Assembly: GCA_002633025.1 (NCBI GenBank)
Contig: NMRB01000896.1
Coordinates: 142,312-206,311, forward strand
Direction: 5' to 3'
Length of the DNA stretch: 64,000 bases
DNA from: Notospermus geniculatus
Lineage: Eukaryota; Nemertea; Pilidiophora; Heteronemertea; Lineidae
Shown here: one piece after another, positions 1 through 10,400 of the stretch
How the letters are laid out: every line of letters begins with the position of its first letter
Position numbering within the stretch: position 1 is the first letter of the stretch
Notes under the pieces: model-generated
Told to the model about the DNA's origin: nothing
The model's database searches: none
What the model saw: only the letters and a program-made list of their open reading frames with translations
Program-made: the position numbers and the translations under genes

Positions 1-61
1 ATCCGATGCGGCGCCATTCTCGAATGCGGGCGCTGATGATAAACCGGGATATTTTTTTAGG

Positions 62-172
62 TGGCCTTAAGGTTATGACCACAAATGAAGTCAATGACTG
101 CGAATGACGTCTGTGACCACAAAAGAAGTCTATGACCATTAATGAAGGTTATGGACCACAAATGAAGGCTCG
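62..172. repeat. GACCACAAATGAAGG minisatellite, copy 1
   Basis: Several degenerate units of about 18 bases (TATGACCACAAATGAAGG and variants). It is the short counterpart of the longer array at 4757-5183. Confidence 0.7.
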
Positions 173-795
173 GACCAATGTTTTGTCTAAACTATGTCAC
201 TCTCTTGAGCAACTGGGCTCAACCAGTGTTATTTCATTGGTCTCTCTTGCCAGTAATTGGTATTCATCATGCTGTCATAGCCATCAATACCCAGTCAGTC
301 ACATTGTTCATTGATACTGATGTGTTCTGCTACATGCAAAGAATGCTGGTGATATCAGCACTGGGACCGACCAGTGGTCTCTGACATGTAACTCATTCTA
401 CTGTAAATATTCTTATGACCTTTGATGTTTCTGCCTACTTCTCTCATGCCGATTTTGGCTTCTAGTGAACCCATAAGTTCATAGGCAAGATCGCTATGAA
501 TCTTAGATACCGGTATTACAGTCCATTATCCAAATTTTATAAGAACATTTGCAAAATACTTCAAAGCAACGCATATTGCTGGGAATTAATGACATGAATT
601 GAAGTGGCAATTATAAAATGCCATCGCTATCATTTTTTGCGATTTATCAACTTTTCATCATTAGGCATGTTAGGTCTCTCATCAGGTGTCCTCTTCCATT
701 CAGGAGGACTTGGGAATGCTCTGCAGCAGGAATGATATCTCGCATCTTTTTTGGATGGTGGTGTCCTTTCCAAATTGCTGTTATGGCACTGCTAT

Positions 796-1040
796 CTATA
801 GGCCGTTCTAAATTGATGTAAACGACAAAGATCTGCGCACTTCCGCCGACATCTCAACCACAACCTCGGTCCGAAACTGAATGACGTGACGCAGAGGACC
901 CCACGACAGTGACTTTGAAGATGTTGCATCAGAGTCGACCACTGCCGAGTCATGGACTGCTTCACGTCACTTCAGATCGAGGTTGTGGTTGCGATTTCGG
1001 TTGAGGTGCGCAGATCTGCTAATTCGAGAATCGTCTATAT
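796..1040. mobile_element. Inverted-repeat MITE, family I, copy 1
   Basis: The ends are inverted copies of each other: CTATAGGCCGTTCT with AGATCTGCGCAC on the left, and GTGCGCAGATCT with GAATCGTCTATA on the right. The arms also share a long GAGGTTGTGG-type stretch. There is no coding capacity. The sister copy at 5810-6058 arose by segmental duplication, not by transposition. Confidence 0.7.
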
Positions 1041-1463
1041 CTTCAAGTTCAATGTGACCTCTGAGATCTTCATCCGAGTGCTGTGACCTCAACAGATTGA
1101 TAACACAAAGAATCTTTTCAATCTTTCCTTAATTCTATTTTCACAATTCATCTAAAAATTATAATTCTCTTGCTGTATTCATTACAATGATGTATTGGTT
1201 TTTATCGCTCACCAATTTAATCACTAGAATTTCCAATCCTACTGTTGTCGGCTGGAATTAGAATTCCCATTCATTATTGTCTCAGACACCTCATTAAGTT
1301 TTTCTTCGAGGTTGTTCATGCGAAGTAAGTTGAGAGATTTCTTGATAATTACATGGAAAACTGCAAAAAAGGGTCCATGGGTGTTCATTATAGCAACTCC
1401 TTTCTTCTCAGAAGGACAAGGAACATTACCAAGTACCAACCATATAATTCAGCAATGTTGGCT

Positions 1464-1680
1464 CCAATGGGGAACTTTCCTTCCGTCAGAGGCCACTACG
1501 AGTTAGCGGTCCAAGAACGTCATGAAATTTGACATCACAGGGCAGAAATGCATGCCAGAACGTCGTCCATAATGACGTGGACGTCGTGGCTCACGCATTT
1601 TGACGTCAGATTTCATGAATTTTGTGACGTTCTTGGACCGCTAGCAGGTGGCCTCTAACGGCAGGAAAGTCCCCCATTGA
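1464..1680. mobile_element. Inverted-repeat MITE, family II, copy 1
   Basis: Long imperfect inverted arms. The left arm holds CCAATGGGGAACTTTCC, AGAGGCCACT and TAGCGGTCCAAGAACGTCA; the right arm holds their reverse complements, ending in CCCCCATTGA. The centre is short and AT-balanced, with no open frame of note. Confidence 0.7.
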
Positions 1681-2054
1681 CATTACCAATCTCATTTTGT
1701 TCCAGTTCCAGTGCCTTTCAGTACAGTTTCCTGGTTTTCTTCCAATGATAATTTGGAAATACATGTAGGTTATCGAAAGTTTGTGCTTTTGCCTATTCCT
1801 CCAGTGCACTGGATCCTGCTGCCCTGTCATGATCAATGCTGAATCACCCTAGGATTAACTCTAAACCAGTACTGACACCAAATGTGGTTGTGTTCTTCTG
1901 TGCACAGTACGCAAGGAAGTGGAGGTCCACTGAGTTATCTGCATTCATAATCTCGAGCACGATGACAAAAAATCCTGTGAGGAACGTTGGGTATACTGCA
2001 AACCGCATTTGATGTAAATACGCCATAAACAGAATTAACAAGTTTTCTTTTATA

Positions 2055-2189
2055 TTAGGGAGGTTGAGATCAGCGACTTATCACGGCTCCTTATACGTAT
2101 ACGGATAGATTTCTGTACAGCGAGGTCAAATTTTGTGTACATTTCGATCCGTATGCGTAAGGATCCGTCGTTGATCTCAACCTCCCTAA
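2055..2189. mobile_element. TA-flanked MITE, TTAGGGAGGTTGAGATC family, copy 1
   Basis: The termini TTAGGGAGGTTGAGATCA and GTTGATCTCAACCTCCCTAA are inverted copies, flanked by TA. The inner arms share TATACGTATACGGAT and CCGTATGCG stretches. The form is typical of MITEs derived from mariner-like elements. Other copies: 7038-7179 and 45414-45552. Confidence 0.8.
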
Positions 2190-2465
2190 TATATTTAGAT
2201 ACAGTACTTTTGTCCACTGTTTTGTTGCAGATATGGAAGGTGGGTTCTTCACCCTGAAGTACGGTAATCATTGCTTCTCAGCAATCACTCCCTACATCAC
2301 CACAGAGTAAAAGCCGATGCAGTGACATAGGGTGGAGAGAGAACTAAACCGCTGATCGTCTCAGGCCAGGGTTCTGACACTGTGCCTGATTGTTCATCTT
2401 TCCTCATCCTTATCTTCAATGCAGCTGCTATCCCTCCTCACAGACGACTTATTTTATCGTTACAG

Positions 2466-2586
2466 TTATATCCAGAAGTCTGTGAATTGCTAAATCCGTA
2501 TCCAGACCTCCTATTAGACTTTGCGAGTTTTCTGTCCCCTGGAGAGGCACTGGAGTGTGGTTGTTTAAGTGATACAGATGACTTCC
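2466..2586 (+). pseudogene. GON4L: Duplicated, donor-less copy of a GON4L PAH exon
   Basis: The sequence matches the exon at 7459-7611 almost base for base, with one visible residue change (LLNPYP for LLKPYP). Homology stops after GACTTCC at 2586, so the last 11 codons and the GTAAGT donor are missing and a 52-bp minisatellite follows. The reading frame runs on through part of that minisatellite. It lies in the first unit of the 5-kb tandem duplication, upstream of the intact exon. Without a donor it cannot splice into the downstream gene in the normal way. I infer a duplication by-product; a role as an alternative last exon cannot be excluded. Confidence 0.75.
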
Positions 2587-2594
2587 AAACCCAA

Positions 2595-2857
2595 GATCAT
2601 CTTGACAGCTTCAGCGCCGCCCAACGACTACCTCAGCTACAACTCAGATCATTTGACAACTTCAGCACCGCCCAACGTCTACCTCAGCTACAACTCAAGA
2701 TCATCTTGATGACTTCAGCACCGCCCAACGTCTATCGCAGCTACAACTCAAGTTCATCTTGATGACTTCAGCGCCGCCCAACGTTTATCGTAGCTACAAC
2801 TCAAGATCATCTTGACGACTTCAGCGCCGCCCAACGTTTATCACAGCTACAACTGGA
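2595..2857. repeat. 52-53 bp minisatellite, five units
   Basis: Units begin at 2595, 2647, 2699, 2752 and 2805, each of the form GATCATCTTGA...CTTCAGCGCCGCCCAACG...CAGCTACAACTCAA. The array starts a few bases past the point where GON4L-exon homology ends and is absent at the corresponding place in unit 2. Confidence 0.9.
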
Positions 2858-3089
2858 AATCATATCACAGTGACTTAAGATCACAGATGACTTTCATTAC
2901 GTCTCTATTTCCAGATATACATATAATCACCCCAAACGCTTAGCACTGAAATGATACTTAGTTTGAATCAATTGCCATTTAAATTCAGTCAAATGGTGTG
3001 AGGCAGGGAGTTAAATGGTTCATTCATTTACCAGTAATTTACATGAGATTTCTCATAGGTCTTCTTAGTGAACTCATAAATTTAATTTT

Positions 3090-3151
3090 TTATGCCCCCG
3101 CTGCAACGCAGTCGGGGGCATTATGTCGTCACCCGTTACGTCCGTCGTCGT

Positions 3152-3183
<32 letters not shown>

Positions 3184-4536
3184 CGTCGTCCGTTTATTGT
3201 TTCCGTTCATTTAAAAGAGAACTGTTCGTCCGATCAAATTGATTTTTGGTATGCATGTTGGGGGTGACTAGAGGAAGGTTCCTTTCGAAAATGGCCGCGC
3301 TCCGATTTCCAATATGGCTACCAGAGCCGCCATCTTGAAATTGGTTTCCGTCGATTTCAGGGAAAACTGTTTCTCCGATCAAATTGATTTTTGGTATGCA
3401 TGTTGGGGGTGACTAGAGGAAGGTTCCTTTCGAAAATGGCCGCGCTCCGATTTCCAATATGGCTACCAGAGCCGCCATCTTGAAATTGGTTTCCGTCGAT
3501 TTCAGGGAAAACTGTTTCTCCGATCAAATTGATTTTTGGTATGCATGTTGGGGGTGACTAGAGGAAGGTTCCTTTCGAAAATGGCCGCGCTCCGATTTCC
3601 AATATGGCTACCAGAGCCGCCATCTTGAAATTGGTTTCCGTCGATTTCAGGGAAAACTGTTTCTCCGATCAAATTGATTTTTGGTATGCATGTTGGGGGT
3701 GACTAGAGGAAGGTTCCTTTCGAAAATGGCCGCGCTCCGATTTCCAATATGGCTACCAGAGCCGCCATCTTGAAATTGGTTTCCGTCGATTTCAGGGAAA
3801 ACTGTTTCTCCGATCAAATTGATTTTCGGTATGCATGTTGGGGGTGACTAGAGGAAGGTTCCTTTCGAAAATGGCTGTGCTGCGATTTACAATATGGCCG
3901 CCAGAGCCGCAATCTTGAAATCAGATTCCGTCAATTTCAGGGAGAACCATGGAGAACCATATGTTCGATCGTATTGATGTTTTGTGTGTATGTTGGGAGT
4001 GACTAGAGGAAGGTTTCTTTCGAAAATCGCCGTGTTCTGATTTACAGTATGGCCGCCAGAGCCGCCATCTTGAAATCATATTCCGTCAATTTCAGGAAAA
4101 ACCATTTGTCTGATCATATTGATTTTTTGCATGTATGTTGGAGGTGACTAGAGGAAGGTTCCTTTCGAAAACGGCCGTGCTGCGATTTACAATATGGCCA
4201 CTAGAACCACCATCTTGAAATAAGATTCCGTCAATTTCAGGGAGACGCGTTTGTCTGATCCTATTGACTTTTTGTATGTATGTTGAGGGCGACTCAAGTA
4301 AGGTTCCTTATGAAAATGGCTGCATTTCAATTTACAATATGGCCGCCAGAGCTGACATCTTGAAATCAGATTCCGTCAATTTCAGGAATGTACTATTTGT
4401 CCGGTGATATTGGTTTTTGGTATGCATGTTCCCTGATATTGACGGAATCTGATTTCAACATAACTTGACTGGAGGTTCGCCCAACTCAACATACACGCGG
4501 GGGCATATGCCACGCTTTGCGTTGCTCTTGTTAGGA
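3090..4536. repeat. Composite satellite element with GGGGGCA hairpin ends and nine 145-bp units
   Basis: The left edge carries the hairpin TGCCCCCG...CGGGGGCA, then a (CGT)n tract at about 3139-3191. Tandem units follow, with starts at about 3251, 3396, 3541, 3686 and 3831 (exactly 145 apart), then divergent units near 3981, 4128, 4275 and 4419. The first four are practically identical. The right edge reads CGGGGGCATATGCCACGC. Each unit holds AAAATGGCCGC and GCCGCCATCTTGAAA. A degenerate relative lies at 48340-48760. Confidence 0.85.
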
Positions 4537-4756
4537 GATAAGAGGGCTAATCTGGTGATATTCCTATTCTTCTGCTGTTCTTTGCTGAAAATAATGGGGT
4601 TCTGTAATGGTGAGGCTGTCAGTGCACTCTAGTCTTAGTTGGATATGCATCATATAATTAAATTCTGTGAGTTGGGGCTGGTTATTGCTACATGTACTAT
4701 TCCCCAACTGGCTCCTGGTTATTCTATGGGACAAATAGAGGGAGCTTGACCAGTGA

Positions 4757-5183
4757 GAACCTTAAGCCTATGACCACAAATGTAGATATGACCATATGAA
4801 GCCTATGACCACAAATGAAGGTATGACCACAAATGAAGGCTTTATGATGGTAAACAAAGGCCATGACCATAAATGAAGACTATGACCACAAATGAAGGCT
4901 AAGACCACAAATGAAGGCTACGACCACAAATGAAGGCTACGACCAGAAATAAAGGCTACGCGCGGCCACAAATGAAGGCTACTACCACAAATGAAGGCTA
5001 CGACTGCAAATGAAGGCTACAACTGCAAATGAAGGCTACGACCGTAAATGAAGGTTATGACCGTAAATGAAGGTTATGACCACAAATGAAGCCGATGACC
5101 ACGAACGACATTGATCTGTGACCACAAAAGAAGTCTGTGACCATTTTAATGAAGGTTATGCGACCACAAATGAAGGCTCGGAC
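4757..5183. repeat. GACCACAAATGAAGGCTA minisatellite, copy 2
   Basis: More than twenty head-to-tail units of about 18 bases, consensus GACCACAAATGAAGGCTA, with drift at single positions (GACTGC, GACCGT, CATAAA). It is much longer than the matching array at 62-172, so the array length differs between the two duplication units. Confidence 0.9.
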
Positions 5184-5809
5184 CAATGTTTTGTCTGAAC
5201 TACATGTATGTCACTCTCTTGAGCAACTGGGCTCAACCAGTACTATTTCAGTGGTTCTCTCTCTCTTCAGCAATTGGTATTCATCATGCTGTCATAGCCA
5301 TCAATATCCTATCAGTCACATTGTTCATTGATACTGATGTGTTGTGCTACATGCAAAGAATGCTGGTGATACCAGCACTGGGACCGACCAGTGGCCTCTG
5401 ACATATAACTCATTCTACTGTAAATATTTCTATGACCTTTGATGTTTCTGCCTACTTCTTTCATGCCGATTTTGGCTTCTAGTGAACCCATAAGTTCATA
5501 AGCAAGATTGCTATGAATCTTAGATATTACAGTCCATTATCCAAATTTTATAAGAACATTTGCAAAATACTTCAAAGCAACGCATATTGCTGGGAATTAA
5601 TGACGTGAATTGAAGTGGCAATTATAAAATGCCATCGCTATCATTTTTTGTGATTTATCAACTTTTCATCATTAGGCATGTTAGGTCTCTCATCAGGTGT
5701 CCTCTTCCATTCAGGAGGACTTGGGAATGCTCTGCAGCAGGAATGATATCTCGCATCTTTTTTTTTGGATGATGGTGTCCTTTCCATATTGCTGTTATGG
5801 CACTGCTAT

Positions 5810-6058
5810 CTATAGACCGTTCTAAATTGATGTAAACGACAAAGATCTGCGCACTTCCGCCGACATCTCAACCACAACCTCGGTCCGAAACTGAATGACG
5901 TGACGCAGAGGACCCCATGACAGTGACTTTGAAGACGTTGCATCAGAGTCGACCATTGCCGAGTCAGGACTGCTTCACGTCACCCGGTTTCAGATCGAGG
6001 TTGTGGTTGCGATTTCAGTTAAAGTGCGCAGATCTGCTAATTCGAGAATGGTCTATAG
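5810..6058. mobile_element. Inverted-repeat MITE, family I, copy 2
   Basis: Same element as 796-1040 in the second duplication unit. The terminal match CTATAGACC...GGTCTATAG is cleaner here than in copy 1. Confidence 0.7.
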
Positions 6059-6482
6059 TCTTCAAGTTCAATGCGACCTCTGAGATCTTCATCCGAGTGC
6101 TATGACCTCAACAGATTGATAACTCAAAGAATCTTTTCAATCTTTTCTTAATTCTATTTTCACAATTCATCGAAAAATTATAATTCTCTTGCTGTATTCA
6201 TTACAATGATGTATTGGTTTTTATCGCTCACCAATTTAATCATTAGAATTTCCAATCCTACTGTTGTCGGCTGGAATTAGAATTCCCATTCATTACTGTC
6301 TCAGACACCTCATTAAGTTTTTCTTCGAGGTTGTTCATGCGAAGTAAGTTGAGAGATTTCTTGATAATTACATGGAAAACTGCAAAAAAGGGTCCATGGG
6401 TGTTCATTATAGCAACTCCTTTCTTCTCAGAAGGACAAGGAACATTACCAAGTACCAACCATATAATTCAGCAATGTCGGCT

Positions 6483-6698
6483 CCAATGGGGATCTTTCCT
6501 TCCGTCAGAGGCCACTACGAGTTAGCGGTCCAAGAATGTCATGAAATTTGACGTCACAGGGCAGAAATGCATGCCACAACGTCGTCCATAATGACGTGGA
6601 CGTCGTGGCTCACGCATTTTGACGTCAGATTTCATGAATTTTGTGACGTTCTTGGACCGCTAGCAGGTGGCCTCTAACGGCAGGAAAGTCCCCATTGA
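6483..6698. mobile_element. Inverted-repeat MITE, family II, copy 2
   Basis: Duplication partner of 1464-1680 with the same arms. It is followed by the 36-base deletion that separates the two units. Confidence 0.7.
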
Positions 6699-7037
6699 CA
6701 TTACCAAAGTTTCCTGGTTTTCTTCCAATGATAATTTGAAAATACATGTAGGTTATCGAAAGTTTGTGCTTTTGCCTATTCCTCCAGTGCACTGGATCCT
6801 GCTGCCCTGTCATGATCAATGCTGAATCACCCGAGGATTAACTCTAAACCAGTACTGACACCAAATGTGGTTGTGTTCTTCTGTGCACAGTACGCAAGGA
6901 AGTGGAGGTCCACTGAGTTATCTGCATTCATAATCTCGAGCACGATGACAAAAAATCCTGTGAGGAACGTTGGGTATACTGCAAACTGCATTTGATGTAA
7001 ATACGCCATAAACAGAATTAACAAGTTTTCTTTTATA

Positions 7038-7179
7038 TTAGGGAGGTTGAGATCAGCGACTTATCACGGCTCCTTATACGTATACGGATAGAATTCTGTA
7101 CAGCGAGGTCAAATTTTGTGTACATTTCTATCCGTATGCGTAAGGATCCGTGATAAGTCGTTGATCTCAACCTCCCTAA
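7038..7179. mobile_element. TA-flanked MITE, TTAGGGAGGTTGAGATC family, copy 2
   Basis: Duplication partner of 2055-2189. Its arm GATCCGTGATAAGTCG is complete here, whereas copy 1 has lost TGATAAG. Confidence 0.8.
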
Positions 7180-7458
7180 TATATTTAGATACAGTACTTT
7201 TGTCCACTGTTTTCTCGCAGATATGGAAGGTGGGTTCTTCACCCTGAAGTACGGTAATCATTGCTTCTCAGCAATCACTCCCACCTACATCACCACAGAG
7301 TAAAAGCCGATGCAGTGACATAGGGTGGAGAGAGAACTAAACCGCTGATCATCTCAGGCCAGGGTTCTGACACTGTGCCTGATTGTTCATCTTTCCTCAT
7401 CCTTATCTTCAATGCAGCTGCTATCCCTCCTCACAGACGACTTATTTTATCGTTACAG

Positions 7459-10400
7459 TTATATCCAGAAGTCTGTGAATTGCTAAAGCCGTATCCAGAC
7501 CTCCTATTAGACTTTGCGAGTTTTCTGTCCCCTGGAGAGGCACTGGAGTGTGGTTGTTTAAGTGATACAGATGACTTCCATCGAGCCAGAGCCTTCCTCC
7601 GTAAGCTGGAGGTAAGTTTTAAATGTTAAGAGGTTTTGCAATCTTTTGCTGAAGTAGTGTTTCTTCCAGGAATTAGAAAGGGCAGGGGTTTGGGAAATTA
7701 GCTAAGAAAAGGGCAGGGTAAACTAAGAAAAAGGGCAGGGTTAGCACCCTTCTGTAGAACATCTGCAATTTGCTGTTCTGGAAAGGGAGCACTTTTAGTG
7801 GAACAGGGTGCTGCCGTTTAATTTCTATTTGGAGAAACAATATGAGATGTATCCAGTTTTTTGTATGTTTAATGCCTCTTGAAATTAGGTGTCATTCAAT
7901 TTGCTGTAAAGAATATGACTTATCAGTTAATTTATTGATTTATATCAATTTGCTGACAAGTTATATTCATTTACAGTGATGAGTTGGCTCGAGGCAATAG
8001 ATACGTAACTGACTGATTTAGTGCAATAAGCAATCTTTGGTCTTTATTTCCATCCTTCTAAAATTAACTTAGACTAAGAGCCATATTCATAAAGGGTGTT
8101 TAAGACTTAGACGCGTGTAACTTCACTAAATGCACACACTTCCCCCACGCATTTGGCGAAGTTACACGCGTCTAAGTCTTAAACACCCTTTATGAATTTG
8201 GCCCTTAGAGTTGTTTCAATGCCTTATTTTGCTTCCAGGTACATTTCCAAAAACACCCCAACTTCTTCCAAAAGATTGTGAAAGCATTGGATACCTGTCG
8301 TAATGGTGCTACAGATAAGTTACAGGACCTACAACAGCTGATGAAGTCCTTGCTAAGAGGTCATCCACATCTCCTTGAGGAGTTCATGGCATTCTTTCCA
8401 CATGAAAAGCCTCCGATTTCGTATGTATTCATATGATTCGTATGATTTGTGTGGGATGCAATACTAGTTAACTGCCTACTTCACTTCACCTCCCACGGGC
8501 AAAACGTCAAGTTACGAGCTCTCTTCTGTTGTCAGACTGTTGAATACCAGGAAACGAGCCAGCCATAACCTTGGTTGTGAAAGGGCACGTATGCTGGGGA
8601 CGTGGGGTTTTACCATACGTAGGTAGATGATGATTGGCATCTTAATGACTATATGGTTATTGGACTCCGTGAAAAACATATCATTTTACCATTGTTTACG
8701 TCATACATGCCCATCGTCCTCCCCCATAACTCATAAATAAGGCAAATGTTTTGCCCATTTGTATGTGGTAAAACATTCGAAAATAATACCTCCTAACTGT
8801 CAATGGATGGCTAAGCTGACTTTGTAAGTTCAGAATGTGCATACAGAACCTCTTTGTAATGGGGACCCTAGCCCACTTTTTCAGTAGGTGTCACTTGTGG
8901 TTGAAACTATTGAAATGAAACTGACATCTCGGTCCTGATCAATTTCCCACACAAAAGGCATCCATTGTATTAGGACCGGGTTTCGGTGTGCTGCCCTCTA
9001 TCGAGCTAGGATCCCCATTCGATGATGGAATCATAGACGGTGCAAGGGCTGCCACAGCGAAACGTTAAGGTCTTTGATTAACAGAAGTTATAGCTGTGGC
9101 ATATGCAGTGAAAGGGTTAGTCAAGTCTGGTCTAATAAAAAAATAAAAGGGTTGCTCTCTATAATCTCTCCTAAAATAATTCTCTCCGACTCGGCCATTT
9201 CGCTCATAATGGGTCTTATGGAAATACTGAATAATTCTTGATATGAAACATGGGGCTTATATATAAGTATCATACTTGAATCGCTTACATGTATCGGTAT
9301 TTAGGGAATCCACCTGGCTTAGTATGTATGCCATCATCTTGCGACCTCTTAGGAGGATTAGTGTCAGTAACAGCTTCTCTTGTTCATGTAGTTAAAGCCG
9401 TCACTCTTCTGCAAATTCAGGATTTCTTTGTGATGAAAGAAGTAATGAGTTTTCTATTGGATTACATAAGTGTCAGCAAAAATTCATAAGTGAGCTTCTG
9501 AATTTTTGGTATCAGGTTCTTCTGTGGGTTTCCAGGATTTTTACTTTGAACTGAGTGACATGCCTGTGACATTTGTGAGCCTCTGTAGGAAACCCCATTG
9601 GATGTCACATTTGATGAAAGTGTTAATAGCCTTGGTGAACCCCACATTTCAATAGCTGAAATGAATTTCCTAACAGGTGCACAGTAGCAGATCAATATAC
9701 AGGTATCTGCCAGCCTTGTTGATCATCAAGTGACATCTGATGGGTTTTGGTATGTTTCCCACATTTCTCCTCGCCATGGCAGAGACAACATAGAAACATT
9801 GTTTTAGATCAAAACCAATAATTAGAATCAATAAGAAATTCGTAACATCTGATCATGAAGACTTTCTTAAGGATTGCGTTATATAATCAGCCATTGGTAG
9901 ATTGTAAAATCACTGCCAGAATATTGCACAGAACAATGGATTTTGACAATTCAGAAATTCAGGGTAAGTTACAGTGTCCCAGGTTTGGTCTCTAAAAGAA
10001 GGGACGTGCCTGAATCTAGCCGTCTGTGGCCAGTCTTACCAGAAATTCCCTAAGCCTTATCTATGGTCATTCCCTTGGCAGACATTACCATTGGCATTGC
10101 GAGCCAATGCTGATTTGATCCCAAAGTAAATACCGATATCAGAAAAATCTGGGTTACCAGTCTCAGAAATAACACCAGTGAAAGATAAATGTGAGATGAT
10201 GTTTGTTTGGCTGAATCAAGTCAAACACTCAAGGCATTGTGTGTTTCTGTTTAGCTCTGTCAAATCTTATACACGAGAAATTTATAGCATGTTTGTTGCC
10301 TGTTTCACAATGAGTTCCCAAAAAATCTTGGTCTATTTGTTCATCCCCATCAAATCTCAAATGCCAGAATTTAATTCTCAGATGTTCAACCCCAGGTCGT

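Larger units (their letters stand above)
1..2586. repeat. Segmental duplication, unit 1
   Basis: From about 132 this stretch is nearly identical to 5137-7580, with an offset of roughly 4,983-5,019 bases that varies through small indels. One example is about 36 bases near 1690-1725 that are absent from unit 2. Shared content: the end of a GACCACAAATGAAGG minisatellite, three inverted-repeat elements and the GON4L exon. Similarity ends abruptly inside the exon. Confidence 0.9.
5137..7580. repeat. Segmental duplication, unit 2 (with the intact GON4L exon)
   Basis: Second copy of 132-2586. It carries the same three MITEs in the same order, then the full GON4L exon with a GTAAGT donor at 7612. 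The whole duplicated unit, including the satellite between the copies, is about 5 kb. The divergence visible by eye is a few percent or less, which suggests a fairly recent event. Confidence 0.9.

Noticed and set aside
3194-3382. 62-codon minus-strand frame in the satellite
   Set aside because: The frame is a by-product of the 145-bp unit and recurs with each identical copy; 145 is not a multiple of three.
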